From positions 3,038,001 through 3,102,000 of the forward strand of contig NC_019745.1 of the NCBI RefSeq assembly GCF_000317555.1: a stretch of DNA of 64,000 nucleotides, in the 5' to 3' direction. Origin of the DNA: Gloeocapsa sp. PCC 7428 (lineage in GTDB: Bacteria > Cyanobacteriota > Cyanobacteriia > Cyanobacteriales > Chroococcidiopsidaceae). The notes below the pieces were generated by a model. That model was not told the origin of the DNA. It did no database searches and was given only the letters and a program-made list of their open reading frames with translations. Position numbers and translations under genes: made by a program. Shown here piece after piece: positions 27,366 through 37,907 of the stretch (its first letter is position 1; each line of letters opens with the position of its first letter).

Positions 27366-28176
27366 AATTAATTTAAATTAATAAGTTTGAACTAGTCGTG
27401 TAAAATAACTTCTTTATGAAGTTGTTCGATTACGTAATAGCACTTCTTCTTTACTTATACCTTGACACTACTCAAGCAGCTACTTGAAAATTAGTCAACC
27501 GCATTTAATCTTGTAAGTAGATTTCTCTATCTCATTTCTAATAGATTTTTAATATCTATCTTTGAAAATTGAGATTTTTTAGCTATTTACAACTATTATT
27601 AATTATATTTTCTGATAAAAAAACTATCTATTTTCCAAATCTCAATTACCACAATTATTGAAGTAAGAATGTTTGTCTTGATTAGAAGATTATAGTAAAT
27701 TCTTTTGTCAACGCGTTCAATAGTTAAATCTTCTGATCAGAAGTCATTTAAGAAAGAAATAATTTTGCAACAGTTAAATAAATTAAAAATAAGTAAAAAT
27801 ATGGCAATATCTATTTATTTAACTTTAGTCAATATGCAAAAAGTACGTTTTCTCAAGCGATCGCTATCATGATTGAGTATCTTTACTCATAACCACAACC
27901 GAATTCGCGGCAGGTTAAGCGAGTCAGGCTAAGGCTTGTAGACATTTATGGCAAATTTAAGTTAAAGTTGTAATGAGTTTGTTTACCAAATAACATCTTA
28001 AGCTGCTCACGAGGTCGATAGCAGGTGGCATTTCATTGCCAAGGCGTTCAAGGTAGCAACTCGCGGGTAAATAGCAGTTTAGATGGAACGCAATTAGCTC
28101 CAATACGATTACCCGTTTCGGTAAAATAATAAACAAGGGGTAGATTCACTACCCGATCGCAAAAGAAGTTTCAGCC
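27366..28176. other. 811-base AT-rich spacer and leader of the fur-family gene
   Basis: No credible ORF. It contains the 16-base palindrome ATTAATTTAAATTAAT at 27367-27382, beside the GspE-like start. The last 200 bases are less AT-rich, with several short hairpins (GGCAtttcatTGCC near 28029, ACCCG/CGGT near 28111, GGGTAG/CTACCC at 28138-28154). These suggest a structured 5' leader or a small RNA, but I cannot name one. Confidence 0.5.
28138..28154 (+). promoter_or_regulatory. Hairpin in the 5' leader of the fur-family gene
   Basis: GGGTAG-attca-CTACCC, a perfect 6-bp stem ending 22 bases before the ATG. It overlaps the region where ribosome binding would be expected. Confidence 0.4.
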
Positions 28177-28620
28177 ATGCAAAAAGAAGCGGCAGCTACC
28201 AAACCAATTCGTTCACTTGAAGATGCTGTTGCTCAGTGCCAAGCACTGGGTATGCGCTTGAGTCGCCAGCGTCGCTTCATCTTGGAGCTACTTTGGCAAG
28301 CGCAAGAACACCTATCAGCAAGAGAAATTTACGATCGCCTCAATCAGCAAGGAAAAGAGATCGGACACACATCGGTGTATCAAAACTTAGAAGCACTTTC
28401 GAGTCAAGGTATCATTGAGTGCGTTGAACGCTCAGACGGACGCCTCTACGGAAACATCAGCGATTCGCACAGCCATGTGAATTGCTTAGATACTAACCAG
28501 ATTTTGGATGTAGAAGTAGAACTTCCAGAAGATTTGCTAGAGGAAGTCGAAAGAAGAACCGGAGTCAAAATCACAGATTATAGTATTAACTTTTACGGAT
28601 ATCGACAGACACAAGTGTAA
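28177..28620 (+). CDS. Fur family transcriptional regulator lacking the CxxC zinc site
   Basis: A 147-residue regulator with the Fur winged helix (LSRQRRFILELLWQAQEHLS, HTSVYQNLEALSSQGII). The hinge carries a metal-site-like DSHSHVNC (96-103). The second Cys of the usual CxxC is replaced by Thr106 (CLDT) and the C-terminal CxxC pair is missing, so the structural zinc site is lost. This argues against a classical Fur or Zur. A PerR-like peroxide sensor or a divergent member is more likely. The DUF3685 gene follows by about 41 bases and is probably co-transcribed. Confidence 0.92.
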   Translation: MQKEAAATKPIRSLEDAVAQCQALGMRLSRQRRFILELLWQAQEHLSAREIYDRLNQQGKEIGHTSVYQNLEALSSQGIIECVERSDGRLYGNISDSHSHVNCLDTNQILDVEVELPEDLLEEVERRTGVKITDYSINFYGYRQTQV

Positions 28621-28661
28621 GATGTGCGCGTACGCTGAATGTGGAGGCACTATCGAACACA

Positions 28662-30434
28662 ATGAGCGATCGCACCATCAAGTTATTATTAGTTGAGCCT
28701 GACCCAATTTTTCGGATGGGATTTTCGCGGCTCATCGTTGAATCTTACGCTGATATCCAAATCGTTGCCGAAGCTGAAGCGGGTTCTTCGGCAAGAAAAA
28801 TCTTAGCAGACCTGGCGAGAGAAACTGCTACGGCGTTCTCTAGTGGTTTACCTTCAGATACCGCAGTCAATTTAGTTGTATTAGAGCTACAGCTAGGGCT
28901 AGAACTTTGCCAGCAGCTAAAATCGCATTATCCTGACTTGCCGATATTAATTCTCAGTTCGGTGCAGGAAACAGCCTTGTTAGCTTCAGCTAAGGCTATA
29001 GGGGTGGAAGGTTACTGTCCTAAAGGAACTTCGATTGTTGAGGTAGTTGCAGCTATTCGCCAAGTCGCCGCAGGAAGGAATTATTGGATGGAAGCTGAAG
29101 CGCTGCAAAATCCTTTAGCGGCACCAAGTATTCTTGCCTTAGTCCGAAATCACCTACGATGGACGGGATTACAGCAAATTGATACAACTTTAGCAGCGGT
29201 CACAGCGCGATTACAAGTTCCTGGTTTGTCATTGCTCGATCGTGCCTTTTTAGCCGGACAACGTCGAGAACTCCTCGCCTCGCGCTGGCTCGTGACGCAT
29301 TTATTACCTATCCCAGAAGGGAAAAGTTACACTAAAATTGCGAATAATTCCTCAATAGCAGGAAATATCGCTTCATCATTCGAGACAGACGCTAGTGAAG
29401 ATGTCTCCGCATTATCGCCGCAGACAAGCACGCCTTCAGTATCAATTGTCCGATTAGAAAATGGTAACTTGAGCCGCCGAGTTGAAGCAAATGAGATTTT
29501 AGAGGTCACTTCGGCTAAGCTTGAACTAAGTTTGCAAAACTTGACAACGATAACGCTCGAAACCGATATTTTTCGGGAAGGAAAGAAGCGCGAGTTACTC
29601 AAAACTATCTTACAAAAAGTTGTAGAAGTTTTAGAAGATTTACGTTTTGCGCAAGTACAGCCGGAACAGTTAGTTGAAATGCAGCGCTTGATTCTCCGCG
29701 ATTTGTGGCAAGGCGCAACTGTAGACTTTTTTGGTAGATATGCGATGCTACAAGTAGGCGATCGCAACTTAGAAATTGTAAATCTTCTTCTACAAGATGT
29801 CGAAATTGTTCAAGTTGAAATTCTCAATAAAATTCCCTTAGTCAGTGACTTGTTTTCGTTTTTATTATTTCAAACCCCACTAGTCATTGATAATTTCCCA
29901 TATAAAGCAGATACGCCAGAAGCAAAAGCACGCGCTGAAATAATTTTACACAATCTCTTGATTCATGTAGCGAATGCTGTAGCACAGCCTTTGTTAAATA
30001 GGCTGGCTGATGTAGAAATTATTAAGCAAAACTTTTATGACAGTCGATTAATTTCTACGCGGGAAATTGAAAGGTTTAGAAATAATTTATCTTGGAGATA
30101 TCGCTGGAATAAGTATTATATTGAACCCAAGGCAATATTTGAAAGTCGCTACGATTTATTGATTTTTATCAGTAGAGGTATTGCTAAAACATCAATTTAT
30201 GCACCGCGCGGTCAGGAATTACAGCAACTTTCTGGGATTCCGCAATTAGTGACTTTAGCACTCGAATTACGCGATGCGATCGCGCCTCGGTTTCGTGCTG
30301 TCATCGCGTTTTTAGGAAGTGGTGTTGTTTATGTCTTGACACAAGTTATTGGGCGTGCTATTGGCTTAGTTGGTCGCGGTATTCTCCAAGGAATTGGTGG
30401 TTCAGTATCGGAAGGAAGAAAGAAGAAATTTTAA
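28662..30434 (+). CDS. Receiver-like domain plus DUF3685 (Ycf55-type) protein
   Basis: A 590-residue protein. Residues about 5-135 form a response-regulator receiver fold: acidic pair Glu12/Asp14 in LLLVEPDPIFRMGF and conserved Lys121 in GYCPKGTS. The phosphoacceptor site reads VVLELQLG, so Glu75 replaces Asp. The rest matches the DUF3685/Ycf55 family, kept in cyanobacteria and in some algal plastids (Ycf55), whose function is unsettled. A hydrophobic segment at about 558-585 suggests membrane association. A GTG at 28641 would add seven residues; I prefer the ATG. It is on the same transcript as the Fur-family gene, judging by spacing. Confidence 0.85.
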   Translation: MSDRTIKLLLVEPDPIFRMGFSRLIVESYADIQIVAEAEAGSSARKILADLARETATAFSSGLPSDTAVNLVVLELQLGLELCQQLKSHYPDLPILILSSVQETALLASAKAIGVEGYCPKGTSIVEVVAAIRQVAAGRNYWMEAEALQNPLAAPSILALVRNHLRWTGLQQIDTTLAAVTARLQVPGLSLLDRAFLAGQRRELLASRWLVTHLLPIPEGKSYTKIANNSSIAGNIASSFETDASEDVSALSPQTSTPSVSIVRLENGNLSRRVEANEILEVTSAKLELSLQNLTTITLETDIFREGKKRELLKTILQKVVEVLEDLRFAQVQPEQLVEMQRLILRDLWQGATVDFFGRYAMLQVGDRNLEIVNLLLQDVEIVQVEILNKIPLVSDLFSFLLFQTPLVIDNFPYKADTPEAKARAEIILHNLLIHVANAVAQPLLNRLADVEIIKQNFYDSRLISTREIERFRNNLSWRYRWNKYYIEPKAIFESRYDLLIFISRGIAKTSIYAPRGQELQQLSGIPQLVTLALELRDAIAPRFRAVIAFLGSGVVYVLTQVIGRAIGLVGRGILQGIGGSVSEGRKKKF

Positions 30435-30436
30435 TA

Positions 30437-30488
30437 GGGGCAATGAGGGGCAAGGCAGTGCAATGAGGGGCAAGGCACTGCCTTGCCC
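30437..30488. repeat. GGGCAAGGCA palindromic repeat, one and a half copies
   Basis: ggggcaatgaggggcaaggc and agtgcaatga, followed by the perfect palindrome GGGCAAGGCA-c-TGCCTTGCCC. It lies between the converging DUF3685 and CheR genes and may serve as a shared transcript end. Confidence 0.8.
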
Positions 30489-30490
30489 TA

Positions 30491-31885
30491 TTATCTAGCG
30501 CCCTCAGAGCTTTGATTCCTCTTATGTGTATCTTCAGCAAGAATGTGAATTTCTTGGCGCGCGGATTCCAATTCAGTTTGTGTTGTTTGAAGTGCTTCAG
30601 AAACTCTTTTTAACTCTGCGTTTGTGTATTCAAGTTTATCTTTTAGCCGCTTGCAGTCAGTTTTATTAACAAACGTCAGTATGCTTCCTAGTAACTGCTT
30701 TTTAGCGTTTAAGACAGGTGCGATCGCTACGTCAAAGTATTGAGTACCTTGTGAAGTTTTTCGCTCAATATCCTTCAGTATCGCGGGGCGACGATGACAA
30801 TAAAAGGTTTTTACTGAAGTGTGAGCAGCAATGAGTTTTCCAGGTTCAAGTTGGTGAAACGGGTAGTTCCAGTCATCAAGCGTTAAACCAAATAAAATAT
30901 TTGCTTGCTCATTTGCACCAACTAAGCAACCACTAATATCGACAGCAAATTGCGCAACAGTGTTAGTTTCAAATGCGGTTTGCCAGAATTGAGTTTGGCT
31001 TGTCAGCGATTCGGCTAATTGCCCTTTACTAGATTTAGGGTTAATCGCTAAATGATCTTCTAGATCCAACTTTAAGCCTTTGGTATAAATTTGATGCTTC
31101 ATATGCACAGGTGTAAAAATTTGCCTACGGTTGACGAGGGTTTCTGACTTGCCTAGAAATAAAAAGCCAGTCTTTTTGAGTGCGAAATGAAAGCGAACTA
31201 GGATAGAGGCTTGAGCTTCAGGATTGAAATAGATCAGTACATTACGGCACATTAGTAAGTCAATCTTGGAAATAGGAGCATCTTGAGTCAAGTCATGACG
31301 ACCAAAGATGATGTTTTGACGCAGGATTGGGCGAATAACATAACCTTGGTCAGTTTGTTCAAAGTATTTTTGGAGTAAATCGCGCGGAACGCTACTCACT
31401 TCTAAATCGCTGTAAGTAGCTTGGCGTGCCTGTTTTAAGGCAGCTTCATCAGCATCCGTTGCGTAGCACTGGACTCGTTGCAGACAGGATTCGATACCGA
31501 GTGTTTCGGCTAATAAGATCAGGAGACTGTAGATTTCTTGTCCGGCGGCACAACCTGCACTCCAAACTCGAATTGGTTCATTGGGTTGTTTGCTCGCAAT
31601 AATTTTAGGAATAATGTCGGTAGCTAAATAATCCCAGGCATCGCGATCGCGAAAGAAACTGGTGAAGTTGATGAGAACATCGTTGAGCAGCACGAGGTAC
31701 TCTTGCGAATGACGTTGTAAATAGTGTAAGTATTTTTGATAGCTATCAATACTGAGGTTCTGCATTCGGTGTCCAAACCGCCGCATTAAGGTCGAGCGTT
31801 TGTAGCCCGTCAAGTCACATCCTCGGTTATGCTTGAGGTAGTTTAATAACGCTTCAAATTCGGGATTGGCTTCGGGCAAGCTCAT
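30491..31885 (-). CDS. CheR-type methyltransferase with PAS domain and coiled coil
   Basis: Residues 1-275 are a CheR methyltransferase: the N-terminal all-alpha part (YKRSTLMRRFGHRM), SAM-binding GCAAGQE at 111-117 and CRNVLIYF at 213-220. It would methylate glutamates of a receptor using S-adenosylmethionine. Residues about 295-405 form a PAS domain (NTVAQFAVDISGCLVGANEQ) and 405-455 a coiled coil. No CheB is fused and no chemoreceptor is adjacent. It is the last gene of a minus-strand signalling operon, 32 bases after the large kinase gene, so the methylation target may be a PAS/GAF kinase rather than a chemoreceptor (inference). Confidence 0.9.
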   Translation of the reverse strand: MSLPEANPEFEALLNYLKHNRGCDLTGYKRSTLMRRFGHRMQNLSIDSYQKYLHYLQRHSQEYLVLLNDVLINFTSFFRDRDAWDYLATDIIPKIIASKQPNEPIRVWSAGCAAGQEIYSLLILLAETLGIESCLQRVQCYATDADEAALKQARQATYSDLEVSSVPRDLLQKYFEQTDQGYVIRPILRQNIIFGRHDLTQDAPISKIDLLMCRNVLIYFNPEAQASILVRFHFALKKTGFLFLGKSETLVNRRQIFTPVHMKHQIYTKGLKLDLEDHLAINPKSSKGQLAESLTSQTQFWQTAFETNTVAQFAVDISGCLVGANEQANILFGLTLDDWNYPFHQLEPGKLIAAHTSVKTFYCHRRPAILKDIERKTSQGTQYFDVAIAPVLNAKKQLLGSILTFVNKTDCKRLKDKLEYTNAELKRVSEALQTTQTELESARQEIHILAEDTHKRNQSSEGAR

Positions 31886-31917
31886 GACATAGGAATTGGG
31901 GAATCGGTGGTCTGCAA

Positions 31918-34900
31918 CTATGAGTTACTGGTTTTTAAAAGCGGTAGTCTGACGATGAAAGTTGCTCCTTGCGCTTCTCCGGCACTTTCAGCATAAATCG
32001 TGCCGTTGTGAAGTTCGACTAAATGGCGGGCGATCGCAAGTCCTAGTCCCAATCCACCGGCTGAACCTGATTCGGCTTGACGAAAGCGATCGAAGACATA
32101 AGGAAGAAATTCACTAGCGATGCCAATGCCAGTGTCGATGACGCGAATTTCAGCAAACGAGACATCAGAATTTTTACCTTTAATCCTTGCTAGTTCAACC
32201 GTAATGCTCCCTGATGGGGTAAATTTAATTGCATTAGTTAGTAGATTGCAAACAATTTGCTGGAGCCGATTTGCATCACCCAAAACCCAGGTACTCGCAC
32301 TACTCGCAATAGCTGGTTCATCAGTGGGTTTCTCGAATTCTACACGAATGCTTTTCGCGATCGCCGCAGTCAAGACTGCGGCGATCGCCGTTTCAATCAC
32401 CGATTCCAGTTCGATCGGCTCTAACCTCAATCGCAGTTTGCCTGCGGTAATGCGCGAGATATCCAGCAAGTCTTGAACGAGCTTGGCTTGCAATGTGGCA
32501 TTGCGCTCGATCGTGTCTAATGCCTTCGCTAACACGGATGTACTGGGGGGCTTGCTCCGCAGCAAGCGCGTCCAACCGAGAATCGACACGAGGGGAGTGT
32601 TCAGTTCGTGGGAAACCGTGGAGAGTAATTCGTCTTTTTGGCGATTGATGGCTCGTTCGTGCTGGAGTGCTTCCCCGCGCAGGTGTACCATGTGGAGATG
32701 AGCATTGACGCGAGAAACGAGTTCCTGTGCTGAGAAGGGTTTGATGAGGTAGTCATCTGCACCTGCTTCTAATCCTTCGACGATCGCTGCTTCTCCTGCA
32801 CGCGCAGATAGCAAAATAATCGGAATTTCTCTAGTACGCGGATCAGATCGCAAAGCTTGCAGCAATTCAAAGCCGTCTAAGTTTGGCATCATCACATCGC
32901 TGAGGATCAAATCTGGAAGTTGTGCTTGCACCGATGACAGCGCTGCTGCTCCGTCTGCAACGGCTGCAACTTGAGCGTGTTTGCTCAAGATGCGAGTGAG
33001 GTAATCGCGTATATCTGGATTGTCATCCACTAAAAGGATGCGAGCCGTTTGAGAGTTTTGAGTTAAAGAGTTTTTTTCTAACTCAGAACTTAACACTGAG
33101 AACTCAACACTCGCCTCTTTAGTGGGAAGCAAAAGTTCTGCCTCTTGCACGTAAGCAGTCGCCTCGACTGAGGTTGACGTGAGCGTACGCGATGCTTTGA
33201 TCCGCTCCTGCGGTAAGTGTTCTACTCCAAAAGGCAGCGTAATTGTAAAACAACTTCCTTGACAAGGCGTACTGCTGACGTTAATGGTTCCACCTTGTAA
33301 TTGCACCAGTTCGCGTACAAGCGCTAAGCCAATGCCAGATCCTTCATGAAATCGCGCTTGTGTTCCCCGCACTTGATAGAATCGCTCAAACAAATGCGGC
33401 AATTCTTCCAGCGCAATTCCGGTTCCAGTATCTTGAACCTCAAAAATAACGTGATGATTGACGGGATGAAGGCTAACTCTGATTTCACCGTTTAACGTAA
33501 ACTTAAACGCATTCGAGATCAGATTGAGGACAATCTTTTCCCACATTTCGCGATCGACATACACAGGTTCAGGCAACGGTAGACAATCGACAATTAGCCG
33601 TAAACCTGCTTGCTCGATCGCCGAACGAAATACTGAAGCTAACTCAGCGGTGAATCTTGATAGATCAGTCGGTTCATAAACGGCTTCGATGCGTCCGGCT
33701 TCGATGCGCGAGAAGTCGAGGAGCGTATTGACTAATTTCAGCAGGCGCAAACTGTTGCGCTGGGCAAGTTCTAGGCGTTCCCGATGAATGGGAAGCAGGG
33801 GATGAGTGCGATCGCTTAACGCATCTTGCAATGGAGCCAATAGCAGCGTTAGCGGTGTGCGAAATTCGTGGCTGACGTTACTGAAAAAGAGGGTTTTGGC
33901 GCGATCAAGTTCTGCCAGAGTCTCGGCGCGTTGGTGTTCTTGTTCGCGGGCAGATTGTTCTCGAATAAGTTGCAGTCGTTCGGCTTCAGCTTGTTTGCGA
34001 TCGTTGATGTTCTGGAAAACGATCGTCACTTGTCGATCTTGTGGATTGCCATAGGGCAACACATCGACTTCAAACCAGATATTGAGATACTCCTGGTACA
34101 CCTCAAAGTGAACCAGGGCGTTAGTGACAAGCGCCTGATGGTAGTGTTCAAACCAATCTGACTCAACAGACGGGATGAGTTCTCTCAAGGTTTTGCCTTG
34201 AGCCTGGGGCAATCCAGTTTGGGTCTCAAACGAGGGACTGACTTCTAAAAAGCGGCAATCGATGGGTCTATTGTCATCGTCATACAGCACTTCGAGCAGC
34301 GCAAAGGCATCGTTAATTGACTCAAACAGCGATCGATATTTCGCTTCTGATTCTCGTAGGGTTGCTTCGGCGCGGGCGCGTTCTATGGCAGCCCAGACAT
34401 ACTCGCCGACTTCCTCCAGCAGCACCCGCTCAGACTCGTTCCAGTGACGGGGTGTGGTCATGGCGGCTGCCATTGCCCAGATGACTTGGTGTTGCCCCTT
34501 TCGCAATGCCACAATCAGCAGTGCTCGCAGGTGCAACTGGTCCAGCAGTGCCTTCTCAAACTCCGAGAAGGCACTGCTGGTTACATCGTGGATGACCATC
34601 GGCTGGGTCGCAAGCTGCCGCATCGTTTCGGGGTAATCCGACAGCCGAAAGACACCCGACATCGGGGGCAGATCCGGTCGGTGGTATTCTGGGCCGACTG
34701 TGGAAATGTCCTGCTGCTCAAACACCTCGCTCAGCCAAAAGCGATCGAGGTGCAGATGTTCGGCAAGCATCCGAACCGCTCGGTTCGCTACGGAGTTTGC
34801 ATCGGGTTCCGCACGCAGCGTGTCGCCCAATTTCAGCAGAAACGCCTGCCGAGCCTCGCGTTCACGCAACGTTTGCTCTGCGCGTTTGCGATCGCTAATG

Positions 34901-37900
34901 TCGGAGAAGACGATCGCAACAAAGCGCCCGTTATCGTCAATGCGTGAGAAGTAGACATCGAACCAGCGGTCAACGTCCTGCTGATAGTTTTCTTCCCGCA
35001 CGGATTCGCCGGTTCTCGCAACCCGATTGTACAGGTCGAGCCAGTAATCCTCGACGCTGGGGATAACGTCGAAGATCGAACGCCCGACGACATTGTAAAC
35101 GCCACCATGACGTTCGTAGGCGCGATTCACCTGGCGGAAGATGATATCGACGATCTCGCCCTGGTCGTCGTAGATCATCTCAACAATGGCTAACCCCTCA
35201 TCGATCGAGTCGAACAAAGTGCGGTATTTCTGTTCCGATTCATGCAGAGCAGTTTCAGCATGGGCGCGTTGGATATCTGCCCAAATGCGTTCGGCGGTTT
35301 CACGCACCAGTTCAACTTCCGCCTCTGTCCACTCGCGGGGCGTGGGTTCGTTCAAGGTGAGTGCACCGACTAATACCTCTCCCTTGATCAGCGGCAGGGC
35401 AACAAACCCAACCATTTGGAGCATCGCCATCGCTGCCCGTTCAGCATCGGGAACGAGGTTTGAGGATTGCGTATCTGCAACAACGATAGTTTCGCCCCTT
35501 CGCATAATTTGCATACTCCACCCGTATTCCGCCAGCGGGTACTCTCCGACGATCGAAGGCGAGTCGCCACGCGAATAATGTCGATTGACGCGGGCGTACC
35601 CCTCCGCCTCGTGGACTTCGACGTAGTAGGCACGGTCAACGCCCAACTGTTCGCCCAAGAGACGGCACGCTTCTGCCTGAATTTCAACGGGATCTGTGAG
35701 CGATCGCAACGCATCCGACAACTTGACTCGAAAGGCATCCATGTCAGCCGCGCGGCGCAATTGTTCTTCTGAGCGTTTGCGATCGCTGATATCGTTGAAC
35801 ACCACAGCAAGGTGACGGCTCCCTGCACCGCCAATCCGCGAGGCATAGACAGTATACCAATGGTCAGTGGAGGCTGTGTAGTATTCGGTACGCCTCCCTC
35901 TGCCGGAAATTACGACATCACTGTAAAAATCAAGTAGCTGCTGTTCCAAATTGGGGGCGATTTCCAACAGCGTCTTGCCGGCTGCATCGGTTAAGCCAGT
36001 TTGTTGCTCCCAGGCTGGATTCGTTTCCACAATCCGAAAATCAGCGGGATGACCCGACGAGTCGGGAATCATTTCCAGCAGGGTAAAGCCTTCATCAATT
36101 GATGTGAATAGTGTTCGATATTTCGCTTCCGACTCGTCGCGTAATGTTTCCAGGGCAACCCGTTGCTCATGAATATCGGTCGCCGCACTGTACATCTTGA
36201 TCACCTTGCCACTCTCATCCTTGAGCGGCGAAGCCTTGACGACGAACCAGCGATAGGTTCCATCATGCCGACGAATGCGGTGTTCCTGTAAGAGCAGCAT
36301 CCCCTGTTCGACGGCTTCCCGGTAACGCCGCGCTGACCCTTGGCGATCGTCTGGGTGAATGGCATCCCTCCAACCCCAGCCGATCGCCTGCTCGAAGGTT
36401 TGCCCCGTGTATTCCATCCAGCGCTGGTTATACCAGTTGGTCGAGCCGTTCGGTTCGCTGTCCCACAGCAGGTCGGGAACGAGGTTGGCGATCAACTGCA
36501 AGCGGGCTTGGGATTCGCGCGGGGCTTGCTCAGCTTGTTTGCGATCGCTAATGTCATAAGAGACCGCAAGCACCGCATAAATCTCGCCATTTTCAGCCCG
36601 CAGCGGCATTCCGCGCGAGATGTAGGTGCGATCGTGGGCGTTGTGCTCATGCTCAAACGACTCACCGAAGAGAGCTTTTTGGTACATTGCCTCGTATTTT
36701 GGCACTAATTCGGGCGGCATCACCTCGAAAATTGTATGCCCAATGAGATCTTCAGGTTTAAATCCCGCGACAGCCAACGCTTCGCCTTCAGCAAGTAGAT
36801 AGCGCAAATCGCGGTCAACGACAAACACTGCCCCACCTGGCAGATTTTCAACCAGCACCCGCAAGCGTTGTTCCGATTCGCGTAATGCTTCATTTATTAA
36901 GCGCTGTTCGTGAATGTCGATCGCGGCTCCAAACCACTGAGTCACTTGCCCATCGGCATCAAAAGTTGGCTCCGCCTGGACTTGAAACCAGCGATAATTG
37001 CCATCTTTACCTCGGATGCGGTGTTCTTGGCGCAGGGGACGACGCTGATCCACCGCGTTCTGAAAATTGGTGAGGGATTGAGCGCGATCGCTCGGATGAA
37101 TCACCTTGAGCCAGCCATAGCCCTGCGCTTCTTCCAGCGTTTGCCCAGTGTAGTCGAGCCAGCGATCGTTATACCAACTCGTGTTGCCTGTAGCGTCATT
37201 GCGCCAGAGCATATCGGGGACTAAGTTGGCGATCGCCCGAAAATACGCTTCTGCTTCTCGCGCCGTCTTTTCGGTGCGTTTGCGTTCAATAATCTCAGCC
37301 TCTAGTTGGGCATTCTTTGCGAGTAATTCCTGAGTTTGTCGCTGTTGCAGATGCAAGTTAGCCGCCGTAAAATCTGCCAGGCTCGTCATCACCCGCACGT
37401 CTTCCGAATCAAAATGTCGAGTAGAATCGTGCGACATGATCCAGATTGTACCGAGAACATGGTTATCTGCAATCAAAGGCAATACTAAACCTTCGACAAT
37501 TAGGGTATTAGCTGCTTGAAAGTAGGTGAAATACCGTTCGGGATGGGCAAAAAGTACAAGTGTGCCGCGATCAAGACAAACTCCACAAGGGCTAAAGTTA
37601 CGGGGAATAGTACCACCGACGGATTGTGCTAATGTTCCGGCTAATACAGTCCAACGAAAAACTTCGCCATCAGCCGTGGCTTCCAGCAAACTTACTCCTA
37701 CAGTTCCAGCACTGCATAAATCGAGTGCCATGTCAACTAAGGTTTGGAGCATTGTTTCTGGCTGATGCACCAATTGCCGTGCCAAGGTATGCAATGCCTG
37801 ATTTTCGGCGAGCAAGTTGGGGAGACGATCTGGTCGCTGCGACAACTCCTCGGTAATTAAAATGTCGTCCAGGGTAACGGTTTCGCGCTGAGGTCGTTGC

Positions 37901-37902
37901 AT
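31918..37902 (-). CDS. Giant hybrid sensor kinase: GAF/PAS array, kinase core, receiver, second kinase core
   Basis: A soluble 1994-residue kinase. Order: GAF (about 45-195), four PAS (220-715), GAF (730-890), PAS (895-1015), GAF (1020-1175), PAS (1180-1300), HisKA with His1345 ([10 protein letters not shown]), HATPase, receiver with Asp1669 (LSDVMMP) and intact KPFS, second HisKA with His1765 ([10 protein letters not shown]) and a second HATPase. No membrane segment is visible. I prefer the ATG at 37902, five bases after the upstream kinase gene's stop, with GGGAG upstream; an overlapping GTG at 37914 exists. The C-terminal HisKA-HATPase-REC-HisKA-HATPase half is paralogous to the preceding gene. 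The PAS/GAF block from about 34300 to 37250 is distinctly GC-richer. Confidence 0.92.
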   Translation of the reverse strand: MQRPQRETVTLDDILITEELSQRPDRLPNLLAENQALHTLARQLVHQPETMLQTLVDMALDLCSAGTVGVSLLEATADGEVFRWTVLAGTLAQSVGGTIPRNFSPCGVCLDRGTLVLFAHPERYFTYFQAANTLIVEGLVLPLIADNHVLGTIWIMSHDSTRHFDSEDVRVMTSLADFTAANLHLQQRQTQELLAKNAQLEAEIIERKRTEKTAREAEAYFRAIANLVPDMLWRNDATGNTSWYNDRWLDYTGQTLEEAQGYGWLKVIHPSDRAQSLTNFQNAVDQRRPLRQEHRIRGKDGNYRWFQVQAEPTFDADGQVTQWFGAAIDIHEQRLINEALRESEQRLRVLVENLPGGAVFVVDRDLRYLLAEGEALAVAGFKPEDLIGHTIFEVMPPELVPKYEAMYQKALFGESFEHEHNAHDRTYISRGMPLRAENGEIYAVLAVSYDISDRKQAEQAPRESQARLQLIANLVPDLLWDSEPNGSTNWYNQRWMEYTGQTFEQAIGWGWRDAIHPDDRQGSARRYREAVEQGMLLLQEHRIRRHDGTYRWFVVKASPLKDESGKVIKMYSAATDIHEQRVALETLRDESEAKYRTLFTSIDEGFTLLEMIPDSSGHPADFRIVETNPAWEQQTGLTDAAGKTLLEIAPNLEQQLLDFYSDVVISGRGRRTEYYTASTDHWYTVYASRIGGAGSRHLAVVFNDISDRKRSEEQLRRAADMDAFRVKLSDALRSLTDPVEIQAEACRLLGEQLGVDRAYYVEVHEAEGYARVNRHYSRGDSPSIVGEYPLAEYGWSMQIMRRGETIVVADTQSSNLVPDAERAAMAMLQMVGFVALPLIKGEVLVGALTLNEPTPREWTEAEVELVRETAERIWADIQRAHAETALHESEQKYRTLFDSIDEGLAIVEMIYDDQGEIVDIIFRQVNRAYERHGGVYNVVGRSIFDVIPSVEDYWLDLYNRVARTGESVREENYQQDVDRWFDVYFSRIDDNGRFVAIVFSDISDRKRAEQTLREREARQAFLLKLGDTLRAEPDANSVANRAVRMLAEHLHLDRFWLSEVFEQQDISTVGPEYHRPDLPPMSGVFRLSDYPETMRQLATQPMVIHDVTSSAFSEFEKALLDQLHLRALLIVALRKGQHQVIWAMAAAMTTPRHWNESERVLLEEVGEYVWAAIERARAEATLRESEAKYRSLFESINDAFALLEVLYDDDNRPIDCRFLEVSPSFETQTGLPQAQGKTLRELIPSVESDWFEHYHQALVTNALVHFEVYQEYLNIWFEVDVLPYGNPQDRQVTIVFQNINDRKQAEAERLQLIREQSAREQEHQRAETLAELDRAKTLFFSNVSHEFRTPLTLLLAPLQDALSDRTHPLLPIHRERLELAQRNSLRLLKLVNTLLDFSRIEAGRIEAVYEPTDLSRFTAELASVFRSAIEQAGLRLIVDCLPLPEPVYVDREMWEKIVLNLISNAFKFTLNGEIRVSLHPVNHHVIFEVQDTGTGIALEELPHLFERFYQVRGTQARFHEGSGIGLALVRELVQLQGGTINVSSTPCQGSCFTITLPFGVEHLPQERIKASRTLTSTSVEATAYVQEAELLLPTKEASVEFSVLSSELEKNSLTQNSQTARILLVDDNPDIRDYLTRILSKHAQVAAVADGAAALSSVQAQLPDLILSDVMMPNLDGFELLQALRSDPRTREIPIILLSARAGEAAIVEGLEAGADDYLIKPFSAQELVSRVNAHLHMVHLRGEALQHERAINRQKDELLSTVSHELNTPLVSILGWTRLLRSKPPSTSVLAKALDTIERNATLQAKLVQDLLDISRITAGKLRLRLEPIELESVIETAIAAVLTAAIAKSIRVEFEKPTDEPAIASSASTWVLGDANRLQQIVCNLLTNAIKFTPSGSITVELARIKGKNSDVSFAEIRVIDTGIGIASEFLPYVFDRFRQAESGSAGGLGLGLAIARHLVELHNGTIYAESAGEAQGATFIVRLPLLKTSNS

Positions 37903-37907
37903 AGCAC

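Noticed and set aside
33806-36708. Many plus-strand frames opposite the giant kinase gene
   Set aside because: They are shadows caused by high GC and codon bias of the minus-strand gene; none has a plausible domain or start.
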